A DNA stretch of 64,000 bases from Devosia sp. 66-14 (GCA_001899085.1 MKVB01000002.1:847167-911166), one strand, 5' to 3'. Positions 56,759-64,000 are shown, counted from the first letter of the stretch. The notes: generated by a model not told the origin, from the letters alone. Numbers and translations are program-made.

Positions 56759-57367
56759 TCAGTTTTCCGCCACTCTGACGAACTCGAGATTTCGGGCGCC
56801 GTGCGAAGTGATCACGTCCCGCAGTTCGTCGCTTACGAAGTGTTCCAGCGACTCCTCGTCCATCCACACCGCCTTGCCAGATACGGCTTCGTGGCGGACC
56901 ACGAACTGCGTGCCCGGCAGTCCAGACAGGGAGTATCCCTTGCGAGTTCCGCCGTCATGCAAACTGAACGGCACTGAGGACCTGTCGCCGTCAATCGCCC
57001 GAAGACGATTGCAGACGTTCAGCATGAAGTAATTCGTTCCGATGACCTGGTCTTTGTGCGGGGTCACCTTGAGAAGGGCGAACTGATGCACGCCGGGCTC
57101 AGCAGACTCGATTGCATCCTTAACCTGTTGCGACACTGCAAACCGTATCCGGCAGCTGAAGACGCAGACACTCCTCAGCGAGTTGAGCATTCGAACCTCG
57201 GTACAAAGCTCGGATGGATCGGGGATACGCCAGCCGTCCCGGAAGTCGACGCGGCGGGTTTCTCCGCCGGGATAGACCTGCCACACCTGCCAGGATTTCG
57301 CGTCGTCGACCAACTGCCCGACCACTACTCGCCCGTGCCCGTGGCTCATCTTCATGGTGTACGGCAT
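56759..57367 (-). CDS. Imm11 (DUF1629)-like immunity protein
   Basis: A 202-residue protein with the repeated pattern of Imm11/DUF1629. FAVSQQVKDAIESAEPGVHQ, then NYFMLNVCNRLRAIDGDRSS, the VVRHEAVSGKAVWMDEESLE segment, and FVSDELRDVITSHGARNLEF. Imm11 proteins neutralise toxins of polymorphic toxin or contact-dependent systems. ATG 57367 has GGAAG 8 bases upstream; 57382 is an alternative. No toxin gene is present nearby, so it is an orphan immunity gene located between two copies of the pnkp-end repeat. GC content is lower than in pnkp. Confidence 0.65.
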   Translation of the reverse strand: MPYTMKMSHGHGRVVVGQLVDDAKSWQVWQVYPGGETRRVDFRDGWRIPDPSELCTEVRMLNSLRSVCVFSCRIRFAVSQQVKDAIESAEPGVHQFALLKVTPHKDQVIGTNYFMLNVCNRLRAIDGDRSSVPFSLHDGGTRKGYSLSGLPGTQFVVRHEAVSGKAVWMDEESLEHFVSDELRDVITSHGARNLEFVRVAEN

Positions 57368-57426
57368 CGATACGCTTCCCAACCGCGGGGTTACAGTCTG
57401 GGGCCAGAGCTCTGAATGAAGTATCT

Positions 57427-57460
57427 CCAGCGTCCGCTTCCGGTGCGAAGCGGACGCTGG
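57427..57460. repeat. CGTCCGCTTC hairpin repeat, copy 2
   Basis: The 14-bp perfect stem CCAGCGTCCGCTTC / GAAGCGGACGCTGG has a 6-base loop and lies 13 bases beyond the pnkp stop. No T run follows on the pnkp side, so it is classed as a repeat that may also stop transcription. It is similar to 55064-55089. Confidence 0.7.
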
Positions 57461-57472
57461 TTCGAAAGGATG

Positions 57473-57498
57473 TCACAGCCGCGGGTCGACCGGTTCGC
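57473..57498 (+). repeat. 26-bp direct repeat, copy 3 (genuine pnkp 3' end)
   Basis: These are the last eight codons plus two bases of pnkp. The same 26 bases, with one synonymous change each, occur at 55146 and 56675 in the same orientation. Confidence 0.85.
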
Positions 57499-60022
57499 TT
57501 TCCAGCGCGAGGAGCGCGAAGACGCATTCGTGGACCTGGCGGAGCGGGGCGCCGGCGGTGAAGCGGCGGAGGGCTTCGTGGCCCAGGGCGAACTCCTTGA
57601 GGGCGAGCGCGCGCTTTCGGCCGAGGCCGCGTTTGCGCAGGCGTTCCAGATGTTCGGGCAGGTCGTATTCGGGGCCGTAGATGATGCGCAGATATTCGGG
57701 GCCCCGCACCTTCAGCGCCGGCTGCAGCAGGCCCTTGGCGCCGCGGGCGGTGAAATCGAGCGGCTTCACCACCATGCCCTCGCCGCCGGCGGCGACCAGC
57801 TCTTCCCACCATTGGCAGCCCGCAGCGCTGGAGCTGTCATCGGCCAGCGCCACTTCCAGGGTGCGGGTGCGCGTGAGGAGGCCGCTGCCCGCTTCGGCCA
57901 GCCGATCGGCCAGCGCCATGTGCCAGCGATGGTCGCGTCCGAAATGGACGGCGCCTTCGCTGGCGAGCAGGTGGAAGGGCGCGACCTCGAGATCGTCGAT
58001 GCCGTCGACCGGCCAGGCATAGGGGGCCCAGGCCTTGCCGTAGCGGATGGCGCGATCGAGGCGCTGGGCGAAGCGCGCTTCGAGCCCGCCCGTGTCGACG
58101 CCATGCGCGCTGGCCGCCGCGATGGCCGCCGTGGCAGCGCTGAGGCTGTCGACCGCCGCTGTCGCAACCGGTTCGTACTGGCCGGCGATGAGGCTCGAGG
58201 CCTTCGCCGACCAGGGCATGATCTCGGCGTCGAGCAGCAGCCAGTCGGTGCCCAGTTCGTCCCATAGGCCCGCCGCATCGGCGGCCTGCCGGAGGCGGGC
58301 CAGCACGGCGTCGCGTACCGCCGGGGCGAAGAAGGCGCGACCGGTGCGGGTCCAGATCTGGCCGGCCTCGTCGCCGATGACGCCGAAGCGGCGGCGGGCG
58401 ACCTGATCGTCGCGGCATAGCGCGATCACGGCGCGCGAGCCCATGTGCTTTTCCTCGAGCATGACGCTCGCCTGGCCGCGCTCGCGGAAATAGGCGAAGG
58501 CCTGTTCGGGGCGTTCGAGATAGCCGGCGGCGGTGCTGGTTTCGACCGGCGACATGGTGGGCGGCAGGTAGACCAGCCATTGCGGGGCGATGGCGAAACG
58601 GCTCATCACCTCGAGCGCCGCGGCGGCGTTCTCCTCGGCCACCACGACCCGGCGCATCAGCTCGGTATCGACGAAACGCCGGCCGCCGACATCGGCATAG
58701 TCGAGCATCCGGTCGGCTTCGGCCTGGCCGGTGAGGGCGTCGGCGGCGGCGAGGAACGGCCGCGCCGGCTCGGCATAGACGCGCGCGGCGGGCACGGCGA
58801 CCAGCTCGCGCTCGGGCCAGCGGAGCGCCGTGAGCTTGCCGCCGAACACGCAGCCGGTGTCGATGTCGATGGTGTTGTTGACCCACTCGGCCTCGGGCAC
58901 CGGGGTGTGGCCATAGACCACCGTGGTCTTGCCGCGATACTCGGCGGCCCAGTCGAGGCGGACGGGGAGGCCGAAAGCGTCGATTTCGCCGCTGGTTTCG
59001 CCATAAAGCGCGAACTCGCGCACGGCGCCCGAACCGCGGCCGATCAGCTCCTCCTTGAGACCGGCATGGGCGACGGCGAGGCGGCCGCCGGCGAGCCAGT
59101 AATGGCTGCGCAGCTCATCGAGGAAGCGTCGCGCCTCATTGCGGAATTCTGGCGTTTCGCGGCCGAACTGCTCGATCGACTGTTCCAGCCCGTGCGCCAC
59201 CTTGACGTCGCGGCCAGCGAGCCAGCGGCTGAGCTTCTGGTCGTGGTTGCCCTGGACGCAATAGCCGACCCCGTCGCGCAGCGCCGCCATGACGAGACGC
59301 AGCACGCCCGGCGTATCGGGGCCGCGATCGACGAGGTCGCCGACGAAGACCAGCTTGCGGCTCTGCGGCGCGATGACCTGCGGCGCCTCGGGCGAGCCGT
59401 CGATGCGGTAGCCGAGCCGCTCAAGCAGCAGGCGCAGCTCGTCGGCGCAGCCATGCACATCGCCGATAATGTCGAACGGGCCCTGGTCCTGCCGCTGGTC
59501 GGTCCAGAGCGGGCGGCGATCGATGCTGGCGGCGTCGATCTCGGCGACCGAACTCAGCCGCCAGACCTGGCGAAACCCCTCGCGCTGCAGGCCGGTGAAG
59601 CCGCGGCGGATTTCCTGCACCATGCGCTGCGGCACGGCCGGGCCGAAATCGCGGTTGGGCCGGGCGCGGTTGCGCTCGATGCAGATATCGGCGCCGGGGT
59701 CGACGACGATGGCGACGGGCAGGGCGTGGTAGCGCCGCGCCAGTTCGACCCAGCGCCGGCGATCGGCGGCGCGGACATTGGTGGCGTCGATAACGGCGAG
59801 CCGGCGGTTCTTCAACCGTTTGCCGGCAATGGCCTCGACCAGGTCGAAGGCGTCGGCGGTTGCCGACTGGTCGGTCTCGTCGTCGGCGACGAGGGCGCGG
59901 CTGTGATCGGACGAGACGATCTCGGTGGGCAGGAACCAGCGCGAGGCGAAGGTGGATTTGCCCGAACCGGTGGCGCCGATCAGCACGACGAGGCTGAAAT
60001 CGGGGATATCGAGCACGCTCAT
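57473..60022 (-). CDS. pnkp: Polynucleotide kinase-phosphatase (RNA repair)
   Basis: An 849-residue bacterial Pnkp with three modules. The N-terminal 5'-OH polynucleotide kinase has P-loop GATGSGKST (16-24). The central metallophosphoesterase has GDVHGC (Asp188, His190), VFVGDLVDRGPDTPG and VQGNHDQKLS. The C-terminal ligase-like adenylyltransferase has nucleophile Lys525 in EEKHMGSRAV, then GEGMVVKPLDF and HECVFALLALESEPVDPRL at the end. It heals broken RNA ends (5' phosphorylation, 3' phosphate removal) and works with Hen1, whose stop overlaps its ATG by 4 bases. The three-base-precise reuse of its 3' end in the neighbouring island is unusual. Confidence 0.93.
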   Translation of the reverse strand: MSVLDIPDFSLVVLIGATGSGKSTFASRWFLPTEIVSSDHSRALVADDETDQSATADAFDLVEAIAGKRLKNRRLAVIDATNVRAADRRRWVELARRYHALPVAIVVDPGADICIERNRARPNRDFGPAVPQRMVQEIRRGFTGLQREGFRQVWRLSSVAEIDAASIDRRPLWTDQRQDQGPFDIIGDVHGCADELRLLLERLGYRIDGSPEAPQVIAPQSRKLVFVGDLVDRGPDTPGVLRLVMAALRDGVGYCVQGNHDQKLSRWLAGRDVKVAHGLEQSIEQFGRETPEFRNEARRFLDELRSHYWLAGGRLAVAHAGLKEELIGRGSGAVREFALYGETSGEIDAFGLPVRLDWAAEYRGKTTVVYGHTPVPEAEWVNNTIDIDTGCVFGGKLTALRWPERELVAVPAARVYAEPARPFLAAADALTGQAEADRMLDYADVGGRRFVDTELMRRVVVAEENAAAALEVMSRFAIAPQWLVYLPPTMSPVETSTAAGYLERPEQAFAYFRERGQASVMLEEKHMGSRAVIALCRDDQVARRRFGVIGDEAGQIWTRTGRAFFAPAVRDAVLARLRQAADAAGLWDELGTDWLLLDAEIMPWSAKASSLIAGQYEPVATAAVDSLSAATAAIAAASAHGVDTGGLEARFAQRLDRAIRYGKAWAPYAWPVDGIDDLEVAPFHLLASEGAVHFGRDHRWHMALADRLAEAGSGLLTRTRTLEVALADDSSSAAGCQWWEELVAAGGEGMVVKPLDFTARGAKGLLQPALKVRGPEYLRIIYGPEYDLPEHLERLRKRGLGRKRALALKEFALGHEALRRFTAGAPLRQVHECVFALLALESEPVDPRL

Positions 60023-61395
60023 CTGCGAAACACCGCGAGCTGGGTGAGGGCGCCATGCTCGGCGTGGGGCTCGCCGACGCCTTCGATCTCGAGGCTGTAG
60101 CCATGGCGGGCCGCCACCGCCTCGGCCCAGTCGCGGAACTGGGCGCGGGTCCATTCGAAGCGGTGGTCGGAGTGGCGGAAGGCGCCGGCGCTGAGCCCAT
60201 CGAACAGCACGTTGTAATCGGCGTTCGGGGTGGTGACGACAATGGTGCGGAAACCGGCGCTGCCGAAGACCACCGCCTCGACCGCCGGCAGGCGGTCGGG
60301 CTCGATATGCTCGATCACCTCGACCAGGGCGGCCGCGTCAGTGCCGGCCCAGCGGGGATCGCGGTAGGTGAGGGCGCCCTGCAGCAGGCTGACGCGGTCC
60401 GCCTTGGGGCCGCCGGGCAGGCCGAGCTTGAGGTTTTCCGAAGCGCGCCGCAGCGACTGCATCGAGACATCGACGCCGAGAATCCGGCCGAGCGCCGGGA
60501 GCTTCAGCAGCCGGCGCAGCAACTTGCCTTCACCACAGCCGAGATCGGCAACCGAGGTGGCGCCGCTCTGGCGGATGATTTCGGCGGCGCGATCGAGGCG
60601 GAGATCGTGGGTGTTGAGCCGGGCCTCGACGATCGCCTCGGGCTGCAGCGGCGCCTCGTCCTCGATCTCGGCTTCCGGTTCGGCGGCGGCGAGGCGATCG
60701 AGCGCCGCCCGGTAGAGCTTGCGCCGGTCCTTGAGATAGCGGCGGGCGATGGTATCGCGTTCGGGGTGGGCCGACAGCCAGGCACCGCCCTTGGCCAGCA
60801 GCTTTTCCACCTCGTCGTCGCCGACCCAGTAATGCTTGTCGGAATCGAGCACCGGGATCAGCACATAGAGATGCGACAGGGCGTCGGCGAGCCGCAGGGT
60901 GCCGGCGATGGTCAGCGCCACATAGCGGGAGGGCGTGCCGGCCGGCGTCGGCAGCGCTGCGGCCGTGACCTGCCAGCCGAGCGGCGCGAACAGCCGCTCC
61001 ACCAGCTCGGCGCCACCCTGCGCCGGCAGCGGGCGGACGGTGATTTCGAGCGGAATGGCGCTGTCGGCGAGCGGCTGGCGCTCGCGCGAGGTGCCCGCCA
61101 TGGCGGTGCGAAACACCCGGTTGAGCGCCACGCTGAGCAGCGACGACGCGGCATACGGACGATCGTTGACATACTGGTCGAGCAGGCCCTCGGTCTGGCC
61201 GCGCCCCCGCACCAGCTCGATCGGGTCGACCTCGAGCAGCAGCACCGCCTCGCAGCGCTCGGCGCCGGCTTCAGGAAACAGCACATAGGACCGACCGAAG
61301 GCGTGCTCGGTCTCGTGCACGCGTCCGGGATGCTTCATCAGGAGATAGCCGAGATCGGTCGCCGGCTGGTGGGTGGTGGCAATAGACAGAAACAT
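60019..61395 (-). CDS. hen1: 3'-terminal RNA ribose 2'-O-methyltransferase Hen1
   Basis: A 458-residue Hen1. The N-terminal about 240 residues are the bacterial Hen1 ligase-activating region (DLGYLLMKHPGRVHETEHAF, then ERQPLADSAIPLEI and YLKDRRKLYRAALDRL). The C-terminal methyltransferase has VADLGCGEGKLLRRLL and the metal-binding EVIEHIEPDRL (Glu359, Glu362, His363). It continues with TTPNADYN and FRHSDHRFEW, which supplies a further His. It methylates the 2'-OH at the damaged RNA 3' end before sealing by Pnkp. I chose ATG 61395; a TTG is directly before it. The stop overlaps the pnkp start (ATGA), so the two are one operon. Confidence 0.93.
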   Translation of the reverse strand: MFLSIATTHQPATDLGYLLMKHPGRVHETEHAFGRSYVLFPEAGAERCEAVLLLEVDPIELVRGRGQTEGLLDQYVNDRPYAASSLLSVALNRVFRTAMAGTSRERQPLADSAIPLEITVRPLPAQGGAELVERLFAPLGWQVTAAALPTPAGTPSRYVALTIAGTLRLADALSHLYVLIPVLDSDKHYWVGDDEVEKLLAKGGAWLSAHPERDTIARRYLKDRRKLYRAALDRLAAAEPEAEIEDEAPLQPEAIVEARLNTHDLRLDRAAEIIRQSGATSVADLGCGEGKLLRRLLKLPALGRILGVDVSMQSLRRASENLKLGLPGGPKADRVSLLQGALTYRDPRWAGTDAAALVEVIEHIEPDRLPAVEAVVFGSAGFRTIVVTTPNADYNVLFDGLSAGAFRHSDHRFEWTRAQFRDWAEAVAARHGYSLEIEGVGEPHAEHGALTQLAVFRR

Positions 61396-61571
61396 CAATC
61401 CGGCCCAAAGGTCTTTATTTGACAGTTCGGGGCGCGATTGTCTCGCCTGAAGTGTACTGGCGACCGATGGTGTCGTTACTTTGCCCGCCGGTTCGCGATG
61501 GTCATGGGTGACCAGTTGACACCGGCCAGCTCCGGCCCCTCACTGGCCTCGAGACTGCACGGGGGGCTGGA

Positions 61572-62018
61572 TTGAAACACTTGGCGTCGGCATGGCTTGC
61601 CGTCCTCGTCGTCTCCGCGCTGACCGTCGCAGCTCAATCGTGCTCAGTGGTGCGGAGTGGCGACGTGCTGCAACACCTTGAGGATGCCGGCTTTCCCGTG
61701 GCGCTGCTGGGCAAAGCGCACGTGGCGGAACTCAAAGACTACAGCGACTTCCTCCGGTGTGAACCGCTGTTCCGTTCCGATGAGGCCTGGTCACTTTCTG
61801 CTTCCCGCCAGTTGGACGACGTCTATTGGGAGACGGTCGTTTTCAGCGTCTTCGCCTTTCCGACCCATGCCGCCGCCGTTGCCGAGATCGGCGAGCGGAC
61901 GTCCTGGGAGGCCCATGCCAGGGACAACCCTGACACCGACATCTATTACTACCTCGAGCCTCGAAGCAGCACGGCGTTCAAGGTGAGCCGGGCGCGCCAC
62001 ACACTGGGAGAGGAATGA
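61572..62018 (+). CDS. Small secreted hypothetical protein
   Basis: A 148-residue protein with an N-terminal signal (MKHLASAWLAVLVVSALTVA), followed by AQSCSVV. A Cys right after the hydrophobic part could be a lipidation site, but the -3 residue is Ala rather than Leu, so this is weak. The mature part contains DVLQHLEDAGFPVALLGKAH and many aromatic residues (DIYYYLEP). The start is TTG 61572 with a G-rich segment upstream. No family is recognised. It stands alone between two oppositely oriented operons. Confidence 0.6.
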   Translation: MKHLASAWLAVLVVSALTVAAQSCSVVRSGDVLQHLEDAGFPVALLGKAHVAELKDYSDFLRCEPLFRSDEAWSLSASRQLDDVYWETVVFSVFAFPTHAAAVAEIGERTSWEAHARDNPDTDIYYYLEPRSSTAFKVSRARHTLGEE

Positions 62019-62045
62019 GGCTCAGCCGACGCCTGTCTCCCCGCG

Positions 62046-62618
62046 TTATCGCCTCGGCTCATAGCGCAGCACGATGGCGCCGGAGGTGAGGTCCTTGCGG
62101 TCGATGGGCTTGAGCTCGACATATTTCGAGAGCCCGGCGAACAGGGTGGGGCCGTGGCCGGCAAGCCGGGGCTGCACCACGAACTCGTACTCGTCGATCA
62201 GGCCCAGTTCGGCCAGCGCCAGCGGCAGCTGCACGCCGCCGGTGAGCAGGCCCTTGCCGGGCTGCTGCTTCAGCGCCGTGACCGCCGCCTCGAGGTTGCC
62301 GCTGATCAGTTCGGCGTTCCAATCCACCTGGCCGAGCGTGCTGGAGACGACGTATTTGGGCATCGCGTCGATGGTGCGGGCGAACGGGTCGGTCCACTCG
62401 GGCGGCTTCGAGGTGCGCGTCGCCAGCCGCCAGGCGCCCTCCATCATGCCGTAGGTGACGCGGCCGAACAGCAGCGCGTCCACCCGGCTGATGGTCTGGG
62501 TGGCGTGCAGGTGCGTCGCGCGCAGCGTCGCCTCCTGCAGCGCCGGCTCGGACGGAATGGCGTTGTGGTGGACGCACCCATCGAGCGTCACGTTGATGGA
62601 ATAGATCAGGGGTCGCAT
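62046..62618 (-). CDS. RibD C-terminal/dihydrofolate-reductase-like protein
   Basis: A 190-residue protein of the RibD_C/DHFR-like family. MRPLIYSINVTLDGCV at the start, DALLFGRVTYGMMEGAW, PKYVVSSTLGQVDWNAELIS and GLLTGGVQLPLALAELGLID are the usual NADPH-fold elements. Members of this small-protein group are annotated as dihydrofolate reductases but their real substrates are mostly unknown. The ATG at 62618 overlaps the SRPBCC stop (TGATG). It is the last gene of the ArsR-SRPBCC-RibD operon. Confidence 0.82.
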   Translation of the reverse strand: MRPLIYSINVTLDGCVHHNAIPSEPALQEATLRATHLHATQTISRVDALLFGRVTYGMMEGAWRLATRTSKPPEWTDPFARTIDAMPKYVVSSTLGQVDWNAELISGNLEAAVTALKQQPGKGLLTGGVQLPLALAELGLIDEYEFVVQPRLAGHGPTLFAGLSKYVELKPIDRKDLTSGAIVLRYEPRR

Positions 62619-63136
62619 CAGGTCTGTTGCTCCTTGGTGGCGCGCGCCGCGAGGGCCCGCTCGAACCGGTCCAGCTGGGTGTTGAGCGCCAGCACAGCGC
62701 CGCGCGTCATTTCGGGGTCGGGGTGCCGATCTGCCGTCAGCACCATGCGGACGCGCCCGGCCTCGACGGAGAGCTCGACCAGCATGTCGTAGGGGTAGGA
62801 CTCGACGCCGGGGACGAAATCGATATCGAAGCGGATGCGCAGCCTTTGCTGCGGCTCGACCTCGAGGAAGCGGCCGCTCACCCAGGCCGTGGTCGGCCGG
62901 CCGAGATTGGTCAGATAGGCGACCTGCTCGGGCCCCACCGCGGTCATCACGTGATCGAAGCTGCCGCCGACCCACAGTTCGAGCACCGAGACCTCGAAGC
63001 GCATGCCTTCGGGCGCGAACCATGCCTCGAGCCCCTCCCTGGTGGTCCACAGGGCCCAGACATCCTCGATCGCGGCGTCATAGACCCGCTCGAAGCTGAT
63101 GGTGGCGGCCCCCAGTTCGGTTGCGAGAGCCTTCAT
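62618..63136 (-). CDS. SRPBCC (AHSA1-like) protein
   Basis: A 172-residue START/SRPBCC-fold protein. SFERVYDAAIEDVWALWTTR, GLEAWFAPEGMRFEVSVLEL and GGSFDHVMTAVG are typical for the Aha1/SRPBCC group, which binds small hydrophobic ligands in a deep cavity. It overlaps the ArsR stop (ATGA) and the next gene's start, so the three proteins are translationally coupled. This ArsR-SRPBCC pairing is common in soil bacteria; the ligand is unknown. Confidence 0.85.
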   Translation of the reverse strand: MKALATELGAATISFERVYDAAIEDVWALWTTREGLEAWFAPEGMRFEVSVLELWVGGSFDHVMTAVGPEQVAYLTNLGRPTTAWVSGRFLEVEPQQRLRIRFDIDFVPGVESYPYDMLVELSVEAGRVRMVLTADRHPDPEMTRGAVLALNTQLDRFERALAARATKEQQT

Positions 63137-63471
63137 TTCGGTTCCTCGCCATCGGCTGGTTTACGCCGACGCGCCAGCGCCGCGTCGAAGCGATCGAGCC
63201 GGTTCTCCCAGAGCTTCCGGTAGCTCGCGATCCACGTGTCGATCGCCCGGAACGGCTCGGCCCTGAGCGAATAGAGCCGCCTCGCGCCATCGGGCCGCAT
63301 GGTGACGAAGCCGGCTTCGCCGAGGATGCGGAGGTGCCGCGACACCCCGGACTGATCGATATCGACGGCACGAACCAGCTCGCCCACCGCCTGCTCACCA
63401 CCCGCCAGCGCCTCGACAATGCGAAACCGCGTCGGGTCGGAGAGGATCTGGAATACGCTCTCTTGCATCAT
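63133..63471 (-). CDS. ArsR-family transcriptional repressor
   Basis: A 112-residue winged-helix repressor. It begins MMQESVFQILSDPTRFRIVE, then QAVGELVRAVDIDQSGVSRH, then LRILGEAGFVTMRPDGARR with a wing LYSLRAEPFRAIDTW. The usual ArsR metal Cys pair (ELCVCDL) is absent, so it is probably not arsenic-responsive. The ATG at 63471 lies within an 11-bp direct repeat that may be its operator. It heads the operon with the SRPBCC and RibD-like genes and probably represses it. Confidence 0.85.
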   Translation of the reverse strand: MMQESVFQILSDPTRFRIVEALAGGEQAVGELVRAVDIDQSGVSRHLRILGEAGFVTMRPDGARRLYSLRAEPFRAIDTWIASYRKLWENRLDRFDAALARRRKPADGEEPK

Positions 63472-63496
63472 GGTGCATATGTATGATGGTGCATAT
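63470..63496. promoter_or_regulatory. 11-bp direct repeat at the ArsR start, operator candidate
   Basis: ATGGTGCATAT occurs at 63470-63480 and again at 63486-63496, overlapping the ArsR start codon. The region is AT-rich compared with its surroundings. Autoregulation by the ArsR protein is the likely use, inferred from the position. Confidence 0.5.
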
Positions 63497-63664
63497 ATCG
63501 AGTCAAGCCGGTGAGCGGCGGCGGTGCGGCGTAGCATGCGGAGAGCGACCGTCTTTGGTCCAAACCGGAACATTCGACAGCGGGAGTTGTCACACCTGCG
63601 ACGATGCTGGACCGGCAGCTCCGCCGGGTGTTCACTCGCCTCGCCGACCGGAGGAGGGAATGGC

Positions 63665-64000
63665 ATGCAGACCGTCGTTCCAGATCTCGACGATGTTCCG
63701 CGCCTGCGACAGCTGATGCAGGCCACGTTCACGGAGACATTTGGACATCTCTATCCTGCGAGGGACCTGGCCGCCTATCTCGAGCATGCATATTCACCTG
63801 AGGCGGTGACAGCCGAGATACTCGCTCCGTCCAATTTCTGGCGGATGGTGCTGGGGGACGACGGCCAGCCTGCCGCATATCTCGAGTGTGTGCCGGGCCA
63901 CTTGCCGCACCCGCGATGCGCCCCGGAGCATGGGGAGATCAAGCGCATCTACGTGCTCAAGAGCCACCAGGGCAACGGCCTGGGCAACCAGCTGATGCAG
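63665..64000 (+). CDS. GNAT-family N-acetyltransferase (N-terminal part, cut by window edge)
   Basis: 112 codons from ATG 63665 to the window end without a stop. The start has GGAGGAGGGA 6-15 bases upstream. RLRQLMQATFTETFGHLYPA is the N-terminal helix and LAPSNFWRMVLGDDGQPAAY covers the central strands. EIKRIYVLKSHQGNGLGNQL is the acetyl-CoA-binding motif A (Q-x-x-G-x-G). It transfers an acetyl group to an unknown amine. It is divergent from the ArsR operon across a 193-base gap in which I see only the ArsR direct repeat. Confidence 0.8.
   Translation, partial: MQTVVPDLDDVPRLRQLMQATFTETFGHLYPARDLAAYLEHAYSPEAVTAEILAPSNFWRMVLGDDGQPAAYLECVPGHLPHPRCAPEHGEIKRIYVLKSHQGNGLGNQLMQ

Noticed and set aside
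58445-61422. Long plus-strand open frames opposite pnkp and hen1
   Set aside because: Antisense shadows of two unmistakable RNA-repair genes.
63133-63471. Arsenic or metal resistance operon
   Set aside because: The ArsR protein lacks the ELCVCDL-type Cys pair, and the partners are SRPBCC and RibD-like proteins, not ArsB/ArsC.

Overview
The window is a high-GC, gene-dense stretch of an alphaproteobacterial chromosome or large replicon. Genes are tightly packed with many ATGA/GTGA/TGATG overlaps and frequent GTG and TTG starts. Family content (a DUF930 protein, DUF2934, many ABC sugar and peptide-type uptake systems, PepSY-OmpR-kinase operon, hen1-pnkp) points to Hyphomicrobiales, and a Devosia-like genome is my best guess. 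This is an inference from gene content, not a database match. No rRNA, tRNA, CRISPR array, transposase, integrase or plasmid replication gene was recognised.

Layout. 1-5.4 kb: end of a glycosyltransferase, a GH130 enzyme, small conserved proteins, an esterase, an APH-type phosphotransferase and an HD-domain protein. 5.6-8.6 kb: a PurC-like ligase overlapping a thymidylate-kinase-like P-loop enzyme, convergent with a radical SAM protein. 8.8-17.1 kb: a carbohydrate locus with a LacI regulator, a GMC oxidoreductase, a CUT1 ABC importer without its own ATPase and two TIM-barrel isomerases; a perfect 16-bp palindrome in front of the importer looks like the LacI operator. 17.2-23.7 kb: a LysR regulator, a 2-aminoethylphosphonate-type ABC importer with a one-piece 715-residue permease, and a class-III PLP enzyme resembling the PbfA ammonia-lyase. 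23.7-26.9 kb: AraC regulator divergent from a small monooxygenase, an HSL-type hydrolase and an SDR. 26.9-34.3 kb: an AI-2E-family membrane protein with a GAF tail, two related secreted proteins, tiny membrane proteins, a PepSY/response regulator/histidine kinase operon and a P-loop kinase. 34.6-47.5 kb: a GntR-controlled catabolic block (DapA-like aldolase, M20 peptidase, amidohydrolase, GAF protein, RbsBAC-type importer, HyuA/HyuB), with two TTGTCGACA-type palindromes in its promoters. 47.5-52.4 kb: a subtilase, a c-type-haem protein and a protein with a haem-less cytochrome-like tail, divergent from a secreted DUF1353 protein. 52.7-55 kb: a nitrilase-fold protein with missing catalytic residues and a DUF930 protein. 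55-61.4 kb: the hen1-pnkp RNA-repair operon with a small island behind it. 61.6-64 kb: a small secreted protein, an ArsR-SRPBCC-RibD operon and a truncated GNAT acetyltransferase.

The most unusual feature is the island at 55146-57498. The last 26 bases of pnkp occur three times in the same orientation: once as the real gene end and twice more to its left. The copies differ only at synonymous positions of the encoded EPVDPRL-stop, and the two intervals between them hold a hypothetical gene, a frameshifted DUF3885 gene and an Imm11-like immunity gene. This looks like stepwise insertion of accessory cassettes at the 3' end of a housekeeping RNA-repair gene. Other items worth attention are the PurC-like/kinase pair, the pseudo-nitrilase, the subtilase-cytochrome operon, and several families of intergenic palindromic repeats, including two 100-bp copies in opposite orientation at 9900 and 13454.
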